Shown: piece after piece, positions 35,906-44,587 of the stretch
Layout: each line of letters starts with the position of its first letter
Numbering within the stretch: the first letter of the stretch is position 1
Origin: VXNE01 sp963665455
GTDB lineage: Bacteria; Pseudomonadota; Gammaproteobacteria; Pseudomonadales; Azotimanducaceae
Direction: 5' to 3'
DNA length: 64,000 nucleotides
Assembly (NCBI GenBank): GCA_963665455.1
Contig: OY762279.1
Location: 5,208,001-5,272,000, forward strand
The notes under the pieces: model-generated
Seen by the model: only the letters and a program-made list of their open reading frames with translations
Databases searched by the model: none
Told to the model about the DNA's origin: nothing
Position numbers and translations under genes: made by a program

Positions 35906-37687
35906 CTATCCGGCCGGGTCGTACCAGATCGGCGAGGAGAACGCCCGCTCCTGGATGGTCGCCGCAATGCTCCCGCGCGGTGCCGTGCCGGCGCGGATCG
36001 CATCCCATGTGGACCAGCGGCAGGTCGGGTTTTCGAGCACCCGCACGTAGTAGAACGCACGCTGGTCGGGATCGAAATGCGGATCGTGCCACAGGGTCGA
36101 GAGCTCGCTGGCCCCCACCCCTTCGGTGAGGCTGCAGTCCGAGATGTCCACGACGGCGCCGTTGTCCGGACAGCGGTGGGTTTCCGGATCGACGGCGAGG
36201 CCGTCGGAGCAGGCGACGTCATACACGCGCTCGTGCGAACGACCGTCCGCGACCCATCCCTTCACGATCTGCAGTCTCTGTAGTTTCGCCGCCTGCGGGT
36301 CCTGGGCCGCCCAAACGAGGAACCCCGGTGTGCCGGACTCCCCGGGCACGAGGTCCCCGCCCATGGGGACGCCCGTTTCGTACGCTTGGGCGATCTTGCC
36401 CGCGTCCAGCATGTCCTCCGAAAGGCCATAGCCACCGAAGAAACGCAGGCGGATCCAGGTGCCCGTGGTCGAATAGGTCTCCCTGCGGCGGAACGCATCG
36501 AAGATGGCGCCGCGGTTGTTCTCGTCGGCCCAAGCCGCGGCGAGGCCCGATGCACCGAAGTAGATGTTGGACCCTTCGCGGTACCCGGGGATTTCCTCCC
36601 CCGGGTTCACCGGGACGGAGCCCCGGCCAACCGGGTCGCTGTCCAGGGTGCCCACCTTGCTCACATAGCGGTCTTCGTCGAAGACCTCGCCGCTGTTGTG
36701 GGTGTCGCTCGACCCGACCACCCCGAAGCGGTACGGGTTCACGCCGTCGCGCTCCTGCATCACCAGGCCGTTCCGCCATGCCTCCCTGGCATAGCTGCCC
36801 TGCGGACGGCTCCGCAGGAGCGTGGCGACCCGGTGCGGCATGATCTCGAAGTCCGCCCACTCGTCGTTGGGCGAAAGGAACGGGTGCGTGTCGGACGTGC
36901 CCTTGATCTGGGTGTTCTCGATCAGCGGCTCGTTGCGCATGCGCCGCGCCGCGTAGGCGGCGTCGATCGGAGAGCCGTCGGTCTGCGTGAGCGCGAACAT
37001 GCGCCCGTTCGAGCCGTTCGAATTGTGGGGGATCGCTATGGCGTCCATGCCCCGTTGCCGCTGCCGGTCCATCCACGTCCAGAGGTCTTCCGGGTTCAGC
37101 GAGTCGAGCCGGGAGAACGGCATGCTCGGGGCCGTGTCGCCGCGGAACACGACGTTCCGGTGCAGGTTGCCGCGGTCGGTGGGGTACGACGATGTGTATT
37201 CGTAGGCGATGAAGGTCGTGAGTTCGCCCGGCGTGTAGTTGCGGTTGGCCGAGGCGACGATTTCGGCCCAGGCGCCCCTCACGTCGGTCTCGCTGAAGTT
37301 CTCCGTCAGGAACGCGCCCGCGGTGCGAAACGCCCGGGACCGTTCCGGGGTGGTCTTCGCGTCCAGGTAGGTGCGTGCATCGGGGTCGTCGTAGAGCGGA
37401 TGCCCGGGGTTCGTCATCGCCGACCACATCCCGAGGTAGAACCCGTGATCCGCCACGGCGTAGAAGTCGAGGGGACGCGAGAGCTGCACGTCGAAACCGG
37501 ACGGGTGCCGCAACGGTTCGCCGCGGGCAAACGCGTAGGCGTCGTCCGGATCCGTGCGCGTCCCGAACAGGAACGCATCGAACGAGTACCGGGTGTGAAT
37601 GTGCAGGTCGCCGAAATACACCTCGCGGTCTGCGGCCGAACCCGCCACCGCGGCCAGCAGCGCGGCCGCCATCATTGTCTTGCGCAT
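35906..37687 (-). CDS. Secreted DUF3604 (PHP-like metal-dependent) protein
   Basis: 593 residues. A short signal peptide (MRKTMMAAALLAAVAGSAA) precedes VYFGDLHIHTRYSFDAF, a PHP-type metal-binding start; DFYAVADHGFYLG, IAIPHNSN and VVGSSDTHNSG supply further His/Asp ligands. DUF3604 proteins are periplasmic or extracellular putative metallohydrolases; no substrate is established from sequence. An AAGGAG box 6 bases before the ATG overlaps the stop codon of the upstream zinc-finger gene, so the two are very likely translated from one mRNA. Confidence 0.88.
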   Translation of the reverse strand: MRKTMMAAALLAAVAGSAADREVYFGDLHIHTRYSFDAFLFGTRTDPDDAYAFARGEPLRHPSGFDVQLSRPLDFYAVADHGFYLGMWSAMTNPGHPLYDDPDARTYLDAKTTPERSRAFRTAGAFLTENFSETDVRGAWAEIVASANRNYTPGELTTFIAYEYTSSYPTDRGNLHRNVVFRGDTAPSMPFSRLDSLNPEDLWTWMDRQRQRGMDAIAIPHNSNGSNGRMFALTQTDGSPIDAAYAARRMRNEPLIENTQIKGTSDTHPFLSPNDEWADFEIMPHRVATLLRSRPQGSYAREAWRNGLVMQERDGVNPYRFGVVGSSDTHNSGEVFDEDRYVSKVGTLDSDPVGRGSVPVNPGEEIPGYREGSNIYFGASGLAAAWADENNRGAIFDAFRRRETYSTTGTWIRLRFFGGYGLSEDMLDAGKIAQAYETGVPMGGDLVPGESGTPGFLVWAAQDPQAAKLQRLQIVKGWVADGRSHERVYDVACSDGLAVDPETHRCPDNGAVVDISDCSLTEGVGASELSTLWHDPHFDPDQRAFYYVRVLENPTCRWSTWDAIRAGTAPRGSIAATIQERAFSSPIWYDPAG

Positions 37688-37689
37688 GG

Positions 37690-38079
37690 TTACTCCTTTT
37701 CCTGACTCGCCGCGGCCCCAGCGTCCGCCGTGGCGCGTCCACCCAGCGTTTCGCCCTCGCCGTCCCCGCAGGCGCGACGCCGATGCCGCGCCCGCCCTTG
37801 GTCCCGAATCAATCCGGCCGTCCTGCACGTATCCGAACAGAACCGCGAAGAGCCGTAGGGCACGAACCACTCCGCGCACACGGGGCATTCGATGGGTTCG
37901 GACTTCGGAAGCTCGAGTGCGCCGGCCCGCCTGGCCTCGAGGAGCCTGGCGATGGTGCGGTTGCGCAGGGCCATCTCCCGGAACTCGCGATCCCCGACAT
38001 CGAGCAAGTCGAGGATGGTGCCCGCTTCGAGCCGCGGCGAGCGCAGCAGCAACTCTATCGCTTTCTCTTCGAGGGTCAT
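37690..38079 (-). CDS. Small zinc-finger protein upstream of the DUF3604 gene
   Basis: 129 residues. The N-terminal helical half (TLEEKAIELLLRSPRLEAGTILDLLD) is followed by a treble-clef-like finger CPVCAEWFV...RFCSDTC and a basic tail (RARHRRRAC). The finger resembles those found in small nucleic-acid-associated proteins. No named family was recognised. It ends 2 bases before the DUF3604 start. A start at 38115 would add 12 residues. Function unknown; co-expression with the secreted DUF3604 protein is inferred from spacing. Confidence 0.6.
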   Translation of the reverse strand: MTLEEKAIELLLRSPRLEAGTILDLLDVGDREFREMALRNRTIARLLEARRAGALELPKSEPIECPVCAEWFVPYGSSRFCSDTCRTAGLIRDQGRARHRRRACGDGEGETLGGRATADAGAAASQEKE

Positions 38080-38198
38080 GGCCCGCTCCCCGATGCCGCA
38101 CGACCCGTGCGGCAACTGCTATTGGGAGCCTCCACACCCAGGTTGTCAACCGCCTCCGACAAACGCAACGGGCGCCGGCCCCTTCCAGCCCGGCCCCG

Positions 38199-39854
38199 TC
38201 AGGTCGTCAACCAACCGAATTGCTGCGGCTTGCGCCCCGCCCGCGGGTTGAGGGGCACGTTGAGGAGGGCCGGCCCGTCGAAGGCCATCGCTTCGTCCAG
38301 CGCTCCCCGCAGGTCCGCCGTGTCCTCCACGTAGAGCCCCTTGCCGCCCAGGGCCTCCATCATGCCCTCGTAGTGCGCGCCGTAGGTCAGATAGAAGGGC
38401 GGCGGGGTCTGGCCTTCCTCCAGGGGCCCGATGCCGCCACCGATGCCGCCGTTGTTGAGCACGATCAGCTTCACGGGCAGCTTGTAGCGCACCATCGTCT
38501 CGATCTCCATGCCGGAGAAGCCGAATGCGCTATCGCCCTGTACCGAGACGATCGGCTTGTCCGGGTTCGTCACCGCCGCGGCCACCGCGAAGCCCAGACC
38601 GATGCCCATCGTGCCGTACGTCCCGGCGTCGAGGCGGTGCCTGGGGGCATGGTTCGGCATCTGCGTCCTGCCGATATCCATGGTGTTGGCGCCCTCGCCG
38701 ATGATGATGGCGTCCTCCGGGAGCCACTCGACGATGTCGCGGTAGGCGCGGTAGTAGTTCATGGGCGAGGCCTCGTCCTCGACCATCGGACGGATCGACT
38801 CCGCGTTGGCGTCGGCCTTCTCCTTGAGCACGGTGCGCCACTCCGTCTCGGCCGGATAGAACCATTGCCGGTTCGACAGCGCCGTATTCAACTGACCGGC
38901 CACGGCCTTGCCGTCACCCACGAGGGCCACCTCCGCCGGTACGTTGCGGCCGATCTCCTCCTGCTCGATGTCGAGCTGCACGATGCGCACGCCGGGCTTG
39001 AAGCGCGGCGGGAGGCCGAAGTGCATGATCCAGTTGAGCCGCGCGCCCATCAGGAACACGACGTCGGCTTCGCGCAGGGCCGTGCTGCGGGCGGCGCCGA
39101 CGGACAGCGGATCCGTGTCGGGCATGATGCCCTTGCCCATCGGGGAGGCCAGGAAGGGCAACTGCGTGCGCTCGATGAACTCCCGTACTTCGTCCTCCGC
39201 GCGAGACCACGCCATGCCCTTGCCGAGAATGACGAGGGGGCGCTCGGCGGACTCCAGGGCGTCGAGGGCGGCTTCCACGGCCCCCGGATCCGCCTGCGGC
39301 CGCGCCTGCGGCGCCGGCGGTGCCGCGACGGCCACGTTCTCGTCCTCCGCCTCGCCCCGGATGATGTCGTCGGGGAAGTTGAGGTACACCGGCCCCGGAC
39401 GGCCCTGCTGCCCCGTGCGGATCGCCTGCTCGACGTAGTAGGGGATGCGCTCCACCCGGTCGATGTCGTGGGCGTACTTGCAATAGGGCGCCGCCAACTC
39501 GGTCTGGCGTTCCTCCTGGAACGCGCCCATGCCGTTCTGGTACGTGGGGGAGGCGCCGCCGATCAGGATCATGGGCCAGCAGTTCTCGCGCGCGTTCGCG
39601 AGTCCCGCGAAGGCGTGGATGACGCCGGGGCCGGAGACGACCAGGCACGCCTGGGTGCGTCCGGTCAGGTAGCTGGCGGCCTGCGCGGCGTAGCTTGCCG
39701 ACTGCTCGTTGCGCATGCCGATGAAGGTGATGCCCTCCTTCTGGGCCGCGGCCGCAACCCCCTGCACCGGAAAGCCCACGATGCCGAACATGTAGTCGAC
39801 GCCTTGTGCCTTCAGGCTGCGCGCCATCAACGTCGCGCCATCAACGGTCCCCAT
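38199..39854 (-). CDS. TPP-dependent 2-hydroxyacyl-CoA lyase / oxalyl-CoA decarboxylase family enzyme
   Basis: 551 residues with the three-domain TPP enzyme layout. N-terminal GVDYMFGIVGFPV and GMRNEQSASYAAQAASYLTG include the conserved activating Glu; the central domain has PLVILGKGMAWSRAE; the C-terminal TPP motif runs from GDSAFGFSGMEIETM to the NNGG pair. The N-terminal pattern is that of oxalyl-CoA decarboxylase and HACL rather than acetolactate synthase: MRNEQxAxYAAxAxxYLTGR and VSGPGxIHAxxGxANAxxNCWPMIxIGG. No formyl-CoA transferase lies beside it, so oxalate use is uncertain. A GGGAGGA box precedes the ATG. Confidence 0.82.
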   Translation of the reverse strand: MGTVDGATLMARSLKAQGVDYMFGIVGFPVQGVAAAAQKEGITFIGMRNEQSASYAAQAASYLTGRTQACLVVSGPGVIHAFAGLANARENCWPMILIGGASPTYQNGMGAFQEERQTELAAPYCKYAHDIDRVERIPYYVEQAIRTGQQGRPGPVYLNFPDDIIRGEAEDENVAVAAPPAPQARPQADPGAVEAALDALESAERPLVILGKGMAWSRAEDEVREFIERTQLPFLASPMGKGIMPDTDPLSVGAARSTALREADVVFLMGARLNWIMHFGLPPRFKPGVRIVQLDIEQEEIGRNVPAEVALVGDGKAVAGQLNTALSNRQWFYPAETEWRTVLKEKADANAESIRPMVEDEASPMNYYRAYRDIVEWLPEDAIIIGEGANTMDIGRTQMPNHAPRHRLDAGTYGTMGIGLGFAVAAAVTNPDKPIVSVQGDSAFGFSGMEIETMVRYKLPVKLIVLNNGGIGGGIGPLEEGQTPPPFYLTYGAHYEGMMEALGGKGLYVEDTADLRGALDEAMAFDGPALLNVPLNPRAGRKPQQFGWLTT

Positions 39855-39925
39855 GCATTCCTCCCGAACGTGCGTGCAAACAAACCGCTAAGGATACCCC
39901 GATCAAGCCCCTCGTGGGCTTGGCT

Positions 39926-40870
39926 CTATCCGGTTTGACGTGGTTCGCCGCCCGACGGCCGCGTCGCCTCCAGCACCCGCGTGGCCGCCCCGATCATCGA
40001 CGTCATGTCGCTCAGATTCGCCGGGACGATCAAGGTGTTGCCCTCCTTGGCGAGGTTGCCGAAGCGCTCCAGGTAGTTCTCCGCCACGCGCAACTGCATC
40101 GCCTTGTCCCCGCCCTCGGCGTTCAGGGCCTCCGCCACCTTCTTCAGCCCCTCGGCGGTCGCCTCCGCCACCGCCAGGATCGCCGCCGCCTCGCCCTGGG
40201 CTTCGTTGATCTGCTGCTCCTTGGTCGCCTCGGATTGCTTGATGACCTGCTGCTTCTCGCCCTCCGCCTCGTTGATCCGTGCGTCGCGTTCACCCTCGGA
40301 TTGCAGCACCGTCGCCCGCTTCTCCCGCTCGGCGCGCATCTGTTTCTCCATGGCGGAGACCACGTCCGCCGGGGGATTGATGTTCTGGATCTCGTAGCGC
40401 AGCACCTTGACGCCCCACGGGTCGGAAGCGCGGTCGAGCTCCTCCACGATACGCAGATTGATGTGGCTGCGTTCCTCGAACGTCTTGTCGAGCTCGATCT
40501 TGCCGATTTCGCTGCGCAGGGTCGTCTGGGCGAGCTGGGCGATGGCGAAGGCGTAGTCCGAGATGCCGTAGGACGCCGCGCGCGCCTCCATGACCTGCAG
40601 GTACAGGACGCCGTCCACCCCCACCTGCACGTTGTCCGAGGTGATGCACAGTTGCTCCGGGACGTCGACCGCCTGTTCCTTCAGCGTGTGCTTGTAGGCG
40701 ACGCGGTCCATGAAGGGGATGAGGATGTGGAAGCCCGCCGCCAGCGTCCGCGAGTAGCGCCCGAGCGTCTCGATGACGTAGGCGCTCTGTTGCGGCACCA
40801 CCACCGCGGTCTTCACGATGACGACGATCACCAGAATGCTGATCACGCCCGTGACGATGATCGTTTCCAT
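39926..40870 (-). CDS. qmcA: SPFH/stomatin-like membrane protein (QmcA family)
   Basis: 314 residues. An N-terminal transmembrane helix (IIVTGVISILVIVVIV) is followed by the SPFH domain (VPQQSAYVIETLGRYSRTLAAGFHILIPF...) and a long Ala/Glu-rich coiled coil (EGERDARINEAEGEKQQ). Such proteins oligomerise at the membrane and are paired with NfeD partners, as here: the nfeD stop lies 2 bases before this ATG, which has a GGAGGT box. Probable role in membrane quality control; inferred from family. Confidence 0.92.
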   Translation of the reverse strand: METIIVTGVISILVIVVIVKTAVVVPQQSAYVIETLGRYSRTLAAGFHILIPFMDRVAYKHTLKEQAVDVPEQLCITSDNVQVGVDGVLYLQVMEARAASYGISDYAFAIAQLAQTTLRSEIGKIELDKTFEERSHINLRIVEELDRASDPWGVKVLRYEIQNINPPADVVSAMEKQMRAEREKRATVLQSEGERDARINEAEGEKQQVIKQSEATKEQQINEAQGEAAAILAVAEATAEGLKKVAEALNAEGGDKAMQLRVAENYLERFGNLAKEGNTLIVPANLSDMTSMIGAATRVLEATRPSGGEPRQTG

Positions 40871-40872
40871 GC

Positions 40873-41352
40873 CTACCTCCGTTCGTCCGATTCAGAGGCC
40901 GCGCCGGCCTCGTCCTCCGGCCCCAGCCCTTCGATGGACAACCCCGCGCCCCGGGTTCCGACGACCCGGGCCCGGGCATCCGCGGCGATGGGGCCGGCAC
41001 CGACATTGGTGGCCGTCCAGTGCGAACCGCGCAACTCGACGCGGGTCCGTTCCCCGACCGCGACGGCTTGCGTGACGTGCACGACGTCGCCCGCGGGCGT
41101 GTTGTCGAAGCCCGGCATTCGACTGCGCAACCGCGCGTAGAGGCGACCGCGGAACAACAGCATCGACGTGACCGCGAGCACGGCGAACAAAAGCCATTGC
41201 TCCCACGCCGCCAAGTCGCCCCCGGCGAGTTGAACCACGCCCACCAACAACGCGGACACCCCGAGGAAGATGCAGTAGAACGCGAGATCCGCCCCCGCTA
41301 TCTCGATGCCCGCAAGGACGCACCCGGCGATCATCCAAGCCCACCATGCCAC
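40873..41352 (-). CDS. NfeD-like membrane protein (YbbK/NfeD1b type)
   Basis: 159 residues from GTG, with GGGGAGGA 5 bases upstream; this removes a long unlikely N-terminal extension in the open frame. Two to three hydrophobic helices (MIAGCVLAGIEIAGADLAFYCIFLGVSALLVGVV; WLLFAVLAVTSMLLF) are followed by an OB-fold domain (GDVVHVTQAVAVGERTRVELRGSHWTATN). It is the partner of the SPFH protein encoded directly downstream. It is divergent from dksA; the 228-base gap contains both ribosome-binding regions but no promoter I could assign firmly. Confidence 0.88.
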   Translation of the reverse strand: MAWWAWMIAGCVLAGIEIAGADLAFYCIFLGVSALLVGVVQLAGGDLAAWEQWLLFAVLAVTSMLLFRGRLYARLRSRMPGFDNTPAGDVVHVTQAVAVGERTRVELRGSHWTATNVGAGPIAADARARVVGTRGAGLSIEGLGPEDEAGAASESDERR

Positions 41353-41580
41353 GGCTGTCCTCCCCGTCGCGCGACCCGAACGGGTGCAGTCTACCAGCCG
41401 CGATGGGGCCGGAAACGCCGCCCGCTCCCGGTGGCGGATCTTGGCCGCGGCCCCGTTTTCCGCGTCCCCCTTCCGTCGCACTTCCGTCGCCCGTTGGCAT
41501 GGTCAATCGAATCCGCTTTTGGTAGGTTACGCGCCCTCGCGAAGGCGCAGCTTGCGCACAGCTTGCAGACCCGAGGCACC

Positions 41581-42081
41581 ATGGCGGCTGACGACACCTC
41601 CCACAGGTCTTCCTCCGCTTCGTCGAGCGACCCGGACGCGGCGCGTGCGGGCGCGTACCGGGGGGACTCCCCGTTCCGCAGTTTCGATCCCTATGAGCCG
41701 TCCGAGGACGAGCCCTACATGGGCCCGGCGCAGCTCGAGCACTTCCGCGACATCCTGCTGAAGTGGCGCCACCAGCTCATGGAGGAGGTGGACCGCACCG
41801 TCAACCACATGCAGGACGAGGCCGCGAACTTCCCAGATCCCGCCGACCGGGCCACCCAGGAGGAGGAGTTCAGCATCGAACTCAAGACCCGGGACCGGGA
41901 GCGCAAGCTCATCAAGAAGATCGCCGACACCCTGGAGCGCATCGACCAGGAGGACTACGGCTACTGCGACACCTGCGGCGTGGAGATCGGCCTCCGCCGC
42001 CTCGAGGCACGTCCGACCGCATCGCAGTGCGTGGACTGCAAGGCCTTGGCGGAGCTGCGCGAGAAGCAGCTCCACGCCTGA
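41581..42081 (+). CDS. dksA: RNA polymerase-binding factor DksA
   Basis: 166 residues. Enters the RNA polymerase secondary channel and, with ppGpp, retunes initiation at rRNA and amino-acid promoters. The coiled-coil tip has the acidic motif in EAANFPDPADRATQEEE, and the four-Cys zinc finger is intact (YCDTCGVEIGL...QCVDCKALAE). An extra Ser/Asp-rich N-terminus of about 40 residues precedes the core. GAGG lies 6 bases before the ATG. It is followed by gluQRS, as in E. coli and Pseudomonas. Confidence 0.95.
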   Translation: MAADDTSHRSSSASSSDPDAARAGAYRGDSPFRSFDPYEPSEDEPYMGPAQLEHFRDILLKWRHQLMEEVDRTVNHMQDEAANFPDPADRATQEEEFSIELKTRDRERKLIKKIADTLERIDQEDYGYCDTCGVEIGLRRLEARPTASQCVDCKALAELREKQLHA

Positions 42082-42093
42082 CGCGCCTACGTC

Positions 42094-42978
42094 GTGGGCC
42101 GCTACGTCGGCCGCTTCGCCCCCACTCCGTCTGGTCCGCTGCATTTCGGCTCCTTGCTCACGGCGGTGGCGAGTTGGCTCGATGCGCGCGCGCAACAGGG
42201 GGTTTGGCGGCTGCGCATCGACGATCTCGACGGGCCGCGCAGCGTTCCGGGCGCGGCGGACGACATCTTGCGGGCCCTGGAGGCCCATGCCTTGCACTGG
42301 GACGGCCCCGTCGTGCTCCAGGGCGACAACGTCGAGCACCACCGCGCGGCGGTCGCGGAGCTGACGAGACAGTCCTTGAGTTTTCGCTGCACGTGCTCGC
42401 GCAAGGACCTCCGGGAACACCGCATCTATCCCGGTACTTGCCGTAGGCGCGAGGCGCCGCCGGACCGCGAGGCGGCCCTCCGCATTCGCGCGCCGGCCAC
42501 GGAACGCGCCTTCGTGGACCGGGTGCAGGGACGCCACGCCGAACGCCTGTCCGAGACCGCGGGCGACTTCATCATCCTGCGGCGCGATGGCATCGCGGCC
42601 TACCCGCTCGCCGTCGTGGTGGACGACGCGGCCATCGGCGTCACCGACGTCGTCCGGGGCGCGGATCTCCTCGACCAAACGCCCCGGCAACTCTTTATCG
42701 CGGAGCGGCTGGGCATCCCCGCCCCGCGCTACCTGCACCTGCCCGTGATCGCCGACCGCAGCGGCGACAAGCTCTCGAAGCGGACGACCGCCGCCACCGT
42801 CGCGCCCGGGATGGCTCCCGGCCACTGCGGACGGAACATCCAATGGTGCCTCGACCTGCTGGGCATGGGACCGCCGCGGGGCACGGCGGCGGAACTGCTC
42901 GCCTGGGCCGTCCCTCGCTGGGAGGGTACGCCGCTGCCGAGCGGCAAAGCGCTCTCGACTTGGACCAGCGTCGGCTGA
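42094..42978 (+). CDS. gluQ: Glutamyl-Q tRNA(Asp) synthetase
   Basis: 294 residues from GTG. Truncated GluRS paralogue that glutamylates queuosine at the wobble base of tRNA-Asp. The HIGH counterpart is in APTPSGPLHFGSL, KMSKS is represented by DKLSKRT, and the zinc-binding set is CTCSRKDL...YPGTCR. It lacks the anticodon-binding domain of GltX, matching the small paralogue. Position after dksA is the conserved one. Confidence 0.94.
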   Translation: MGRYVGRFAPTPSGPLHFGSLLTAVASWLDARAQQGVWRLRIDDLDGPRSVPGAADDILRALEAHALHWDGPVVLQGDNVEHHRAAVAELTRQSLSFRCTCSRKDLREHRIYPGTCRRREAPPDREAALRIRAPATERAFVDRVQGRHAERLSETAGDFIILRRDGIAAYPLAVVVDDAAIGVTDVVRGADLLDQTPRQLFIAERLGIPAPRYLHLPVIADRSGDKLSKRTTAATVAPGMAPGHCGRNIQWCLDLLGMGPPRGTAAELLAWAVPRWEGTPLPSGKALSTWTSVG

Positions 42979-43040
42979 AGCCGCCGACGCGGCGCCGCGA
43001 ACCGTTCGCCCATGGTCGCTTTGGTAACATCGCCCCGACC

Positions 43041-44363
43041 ATGACGAACATCTTGGTGGTCGATCCCGACCCGCGTCACCGAGAGCGCCTGCGCGGCGTT
43101 CTGGAGGACCATGGCTTCGGCGTGGTTGAGGCCGAGGACCGGGCCGGGCTGCGCGGGCTCGATGCGGGCAAGGTCGGGGCCGTGATAGCCAACGCACGCC
43201 TCCCCGCGGGTGGAGGCCTCGAGCTCGTAGCCTTGATGAACCCCGCCCCGGTGATCCTGATCGCGGAAGACGCGACGATCACCGAAGCCGTATCCGCGGT
43301 GCGCGGAGGGGCCGCCGACTATCTTGCCTGGCCCGCTGCGGCCGACGCACTGGTGGCCTGCGTCAGGCGCGCCTCCACGGCCCGCGACGCGGACGGACAG
43401 GCCGTCCGCGGTGGCGGTGACGAGTGGCCCATGTTCGGCGCGTGTCCCGCGATGCTGGACCTATTCGAGCGCGTCCGAGCCGCCGCCCGGACGGACGCGG
43501 CGGTGCTCGTGAAGGGCGAGTCGGGGACGGGCAAGGAACTCGTGGCCCGCGCGCTGCATGCGCGTAGCCCCCGGCGTCATGCGCCGCTGATCTCGTTGAA
43601 CTGCGCCGCGGTGCCCGAGGCGCTCATCGAATCCGAGTTGTTCGGTCACGGCCACGCCGACGCCGCGAACATGACCACGACGGGCCTGGTGGGGGCGGCC
43701 CGCGCCGGTACGTTGTTCCTGGACGAAGTCGACGAACTGCCGCTCCCCGTCCAGCAGCGGCTCCTCGATGTCCTCGATGCCGGTCCATCCGCGCCGACGG
43801 ACGTACGCGTGATCGCGACGACGCAGCGCAACCTGGAGCTGCTGGTCGAGCATGGCCAGTTTCGCGCCGACCTGCTCGCCGTGCTCGCCGGCGTCACCCT
43901 GCACGTCCCGGCACTGCGCGACCGGGGTGGCGACATCGCATCCCTGGCGCGTGTCCTGGCCCGCCGCGCCGCGGCCCGCATGAGCAAACCCGAACCGCGC
44001 TTCTCCGCCGACGCCATCGAGGCCATCGAGGCATACCACTGGCCCGGCAACGTCCGGGAACTCGAACACGCCGTCGAACGGGCCGCTATCCTTGCCGACC
44101 GAGGCGAGATTCACGCCGAACTGCTCGCCATCGACGCCTCCCCGCGCGAGCCCGGCGTACGTGCATCATCCACCCCCGGCGACGCCGTCTCCCTGGAGGA
44201 TTATTTCGTCCGCTTCGTCAACGAGCACCAGGATCAGTACACCGAGACGGAACTCGCCACGAAGCTCGGCATCAGCCGCAAGAACCTCTGGGAGCGGCGC
44301 AAGCGGCACGGCATTCCCCGCCGCCGCACGCGCAAGCGCGGCCCGCGCCGGGAACCCGGTTGA
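43041..44363 (+). CDS. Orphan NtrC/CbrB-like regulator with degenerate receiver and no GAFTGA motif
   Basis: 440 residues: receiver, AAA+ and C-terminal helix-turn-helix. It lies at the cbrB position (between gluQ and pcnB), but no cbrA kinase is present. The receiver keeps the N-terminal acidic pair (VVDPDPRH). However, the phospho-acceptor site reads IANARLP (Asn for Asp), the conserved Lys is Trp (DYLAWPA) and the Thr/Ser position is Ala (ILIAED). The AAA+ domain has Walker A GESGTGKE and Walker B LFLDEVDELP. The sigma-54-contacting GAFTGA loop after ESELFGH is replaced by GHADAANMTTTG. The ETELATKLGISRKNLWERRKRHG helix-turn-helix is intact. It likely acts without phosphorylation and may not activate sigma-54; both are inferences. 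Confidence 0.82.
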   Translation: MTNILVVDPDPRHRERLRGVLEDHGFGVVEAEDRAGLRGLDAGKVGAVIANARLPAGGGLELVALMNPAPVILIAEDATITEAVSAVRGGAADYLAWPAAADALVACVRRASTARDADGQAVRGGGDEWPMFGACPAMLDLFERVRAAARTDAAVLVKGESGTGKELVARALHARSPRRHAPLISLNCAAVPEALIESELFGHGHADAANMTTTGLVGAARAGTLFLDEVDELPLPVQQRLLDVLDAGPSAPTDVRVIATTQRNLELLVEHGQFRADLLAVLAGVTLHVPALRDRGGDIASLARVLARRAAARMSKPEPRFSADAIEAIEAYHWPGNVRELEHAVERAAILADRGEIHAELLAIDASPREPGVRASSTPGDAVSLEDYFVRFVNEHQDQYTETELATKLGISRKNLWERRKRHGIPRRRTRKRGPRREPG

Positions 44364-44448
44364 AAGATGCCACCCCTAGTCAACAACGCTCTCGCGCTCC
44401 AGTGTCGCCGCCGAGTTTGGACGGGGTTTCGTACAATGTCCGTACGCA

Positions 44449-44490
44449 CGAGTTTCGCCTCAGCGAAACTCGAACGCGACCGAAGGTCGC
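44449..44490. repeat. Two adjacent short-loop hairpins in the regulator-pcnB gap
   Basis: A perfect 10-bp stem (CGAGTTTCGC, loop CTCA) at 44449-44472 is followed at once by a 6-bp stem (GCGACC-GAA-GGTCGC) at 44476-44490, then GCGCCGGCGCC and a T-rich stretch (CCTTTTGTCTTTT). This could end the regulator transcript; the T-rich run makes the last part terminator-like on the + strand. The compact paired stems also resemble the hairpin array at 46.7 kb. The rest of 44364-44587 shows nothing recognisable. Confidence 0.5.
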
Positions 44491-44587
44491 GCCGGCGCCT
44501 TTTGTCTTTTCGTCCATTGCGCCCTAACATCGCCACCCGTCCCGGATTCCTTGAAGCGCCACTCGATGTGGACACCATGAGTCAGCA

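Noticed and set aside
38199..39854. Acetolactate synthase for the TPP enzyme
   Set aside because: N-terminal and central motifs follow oxalyl-CoA decarboxylase/2-hydroxyacyl-CoA lyase, and no regulatory small subunit or ilv gene is adjacent.
41353..41580. Promoter in the nfeD-dksA divergent gap (TTGGCA at about 41493 with TAGGTT)
   Set aside because: The spacing between the candidate boxes is about 23 bases, too long for a sigma-70 promoter; no better pair was convincing by eye.
42094..42978. Full glutamyl-tRNA synthetase (gltX)
   Set aside because: Only the catalytic core is present, about 290 residues without an anticodon-binding domain, and it follows dksA; this is GluQ.
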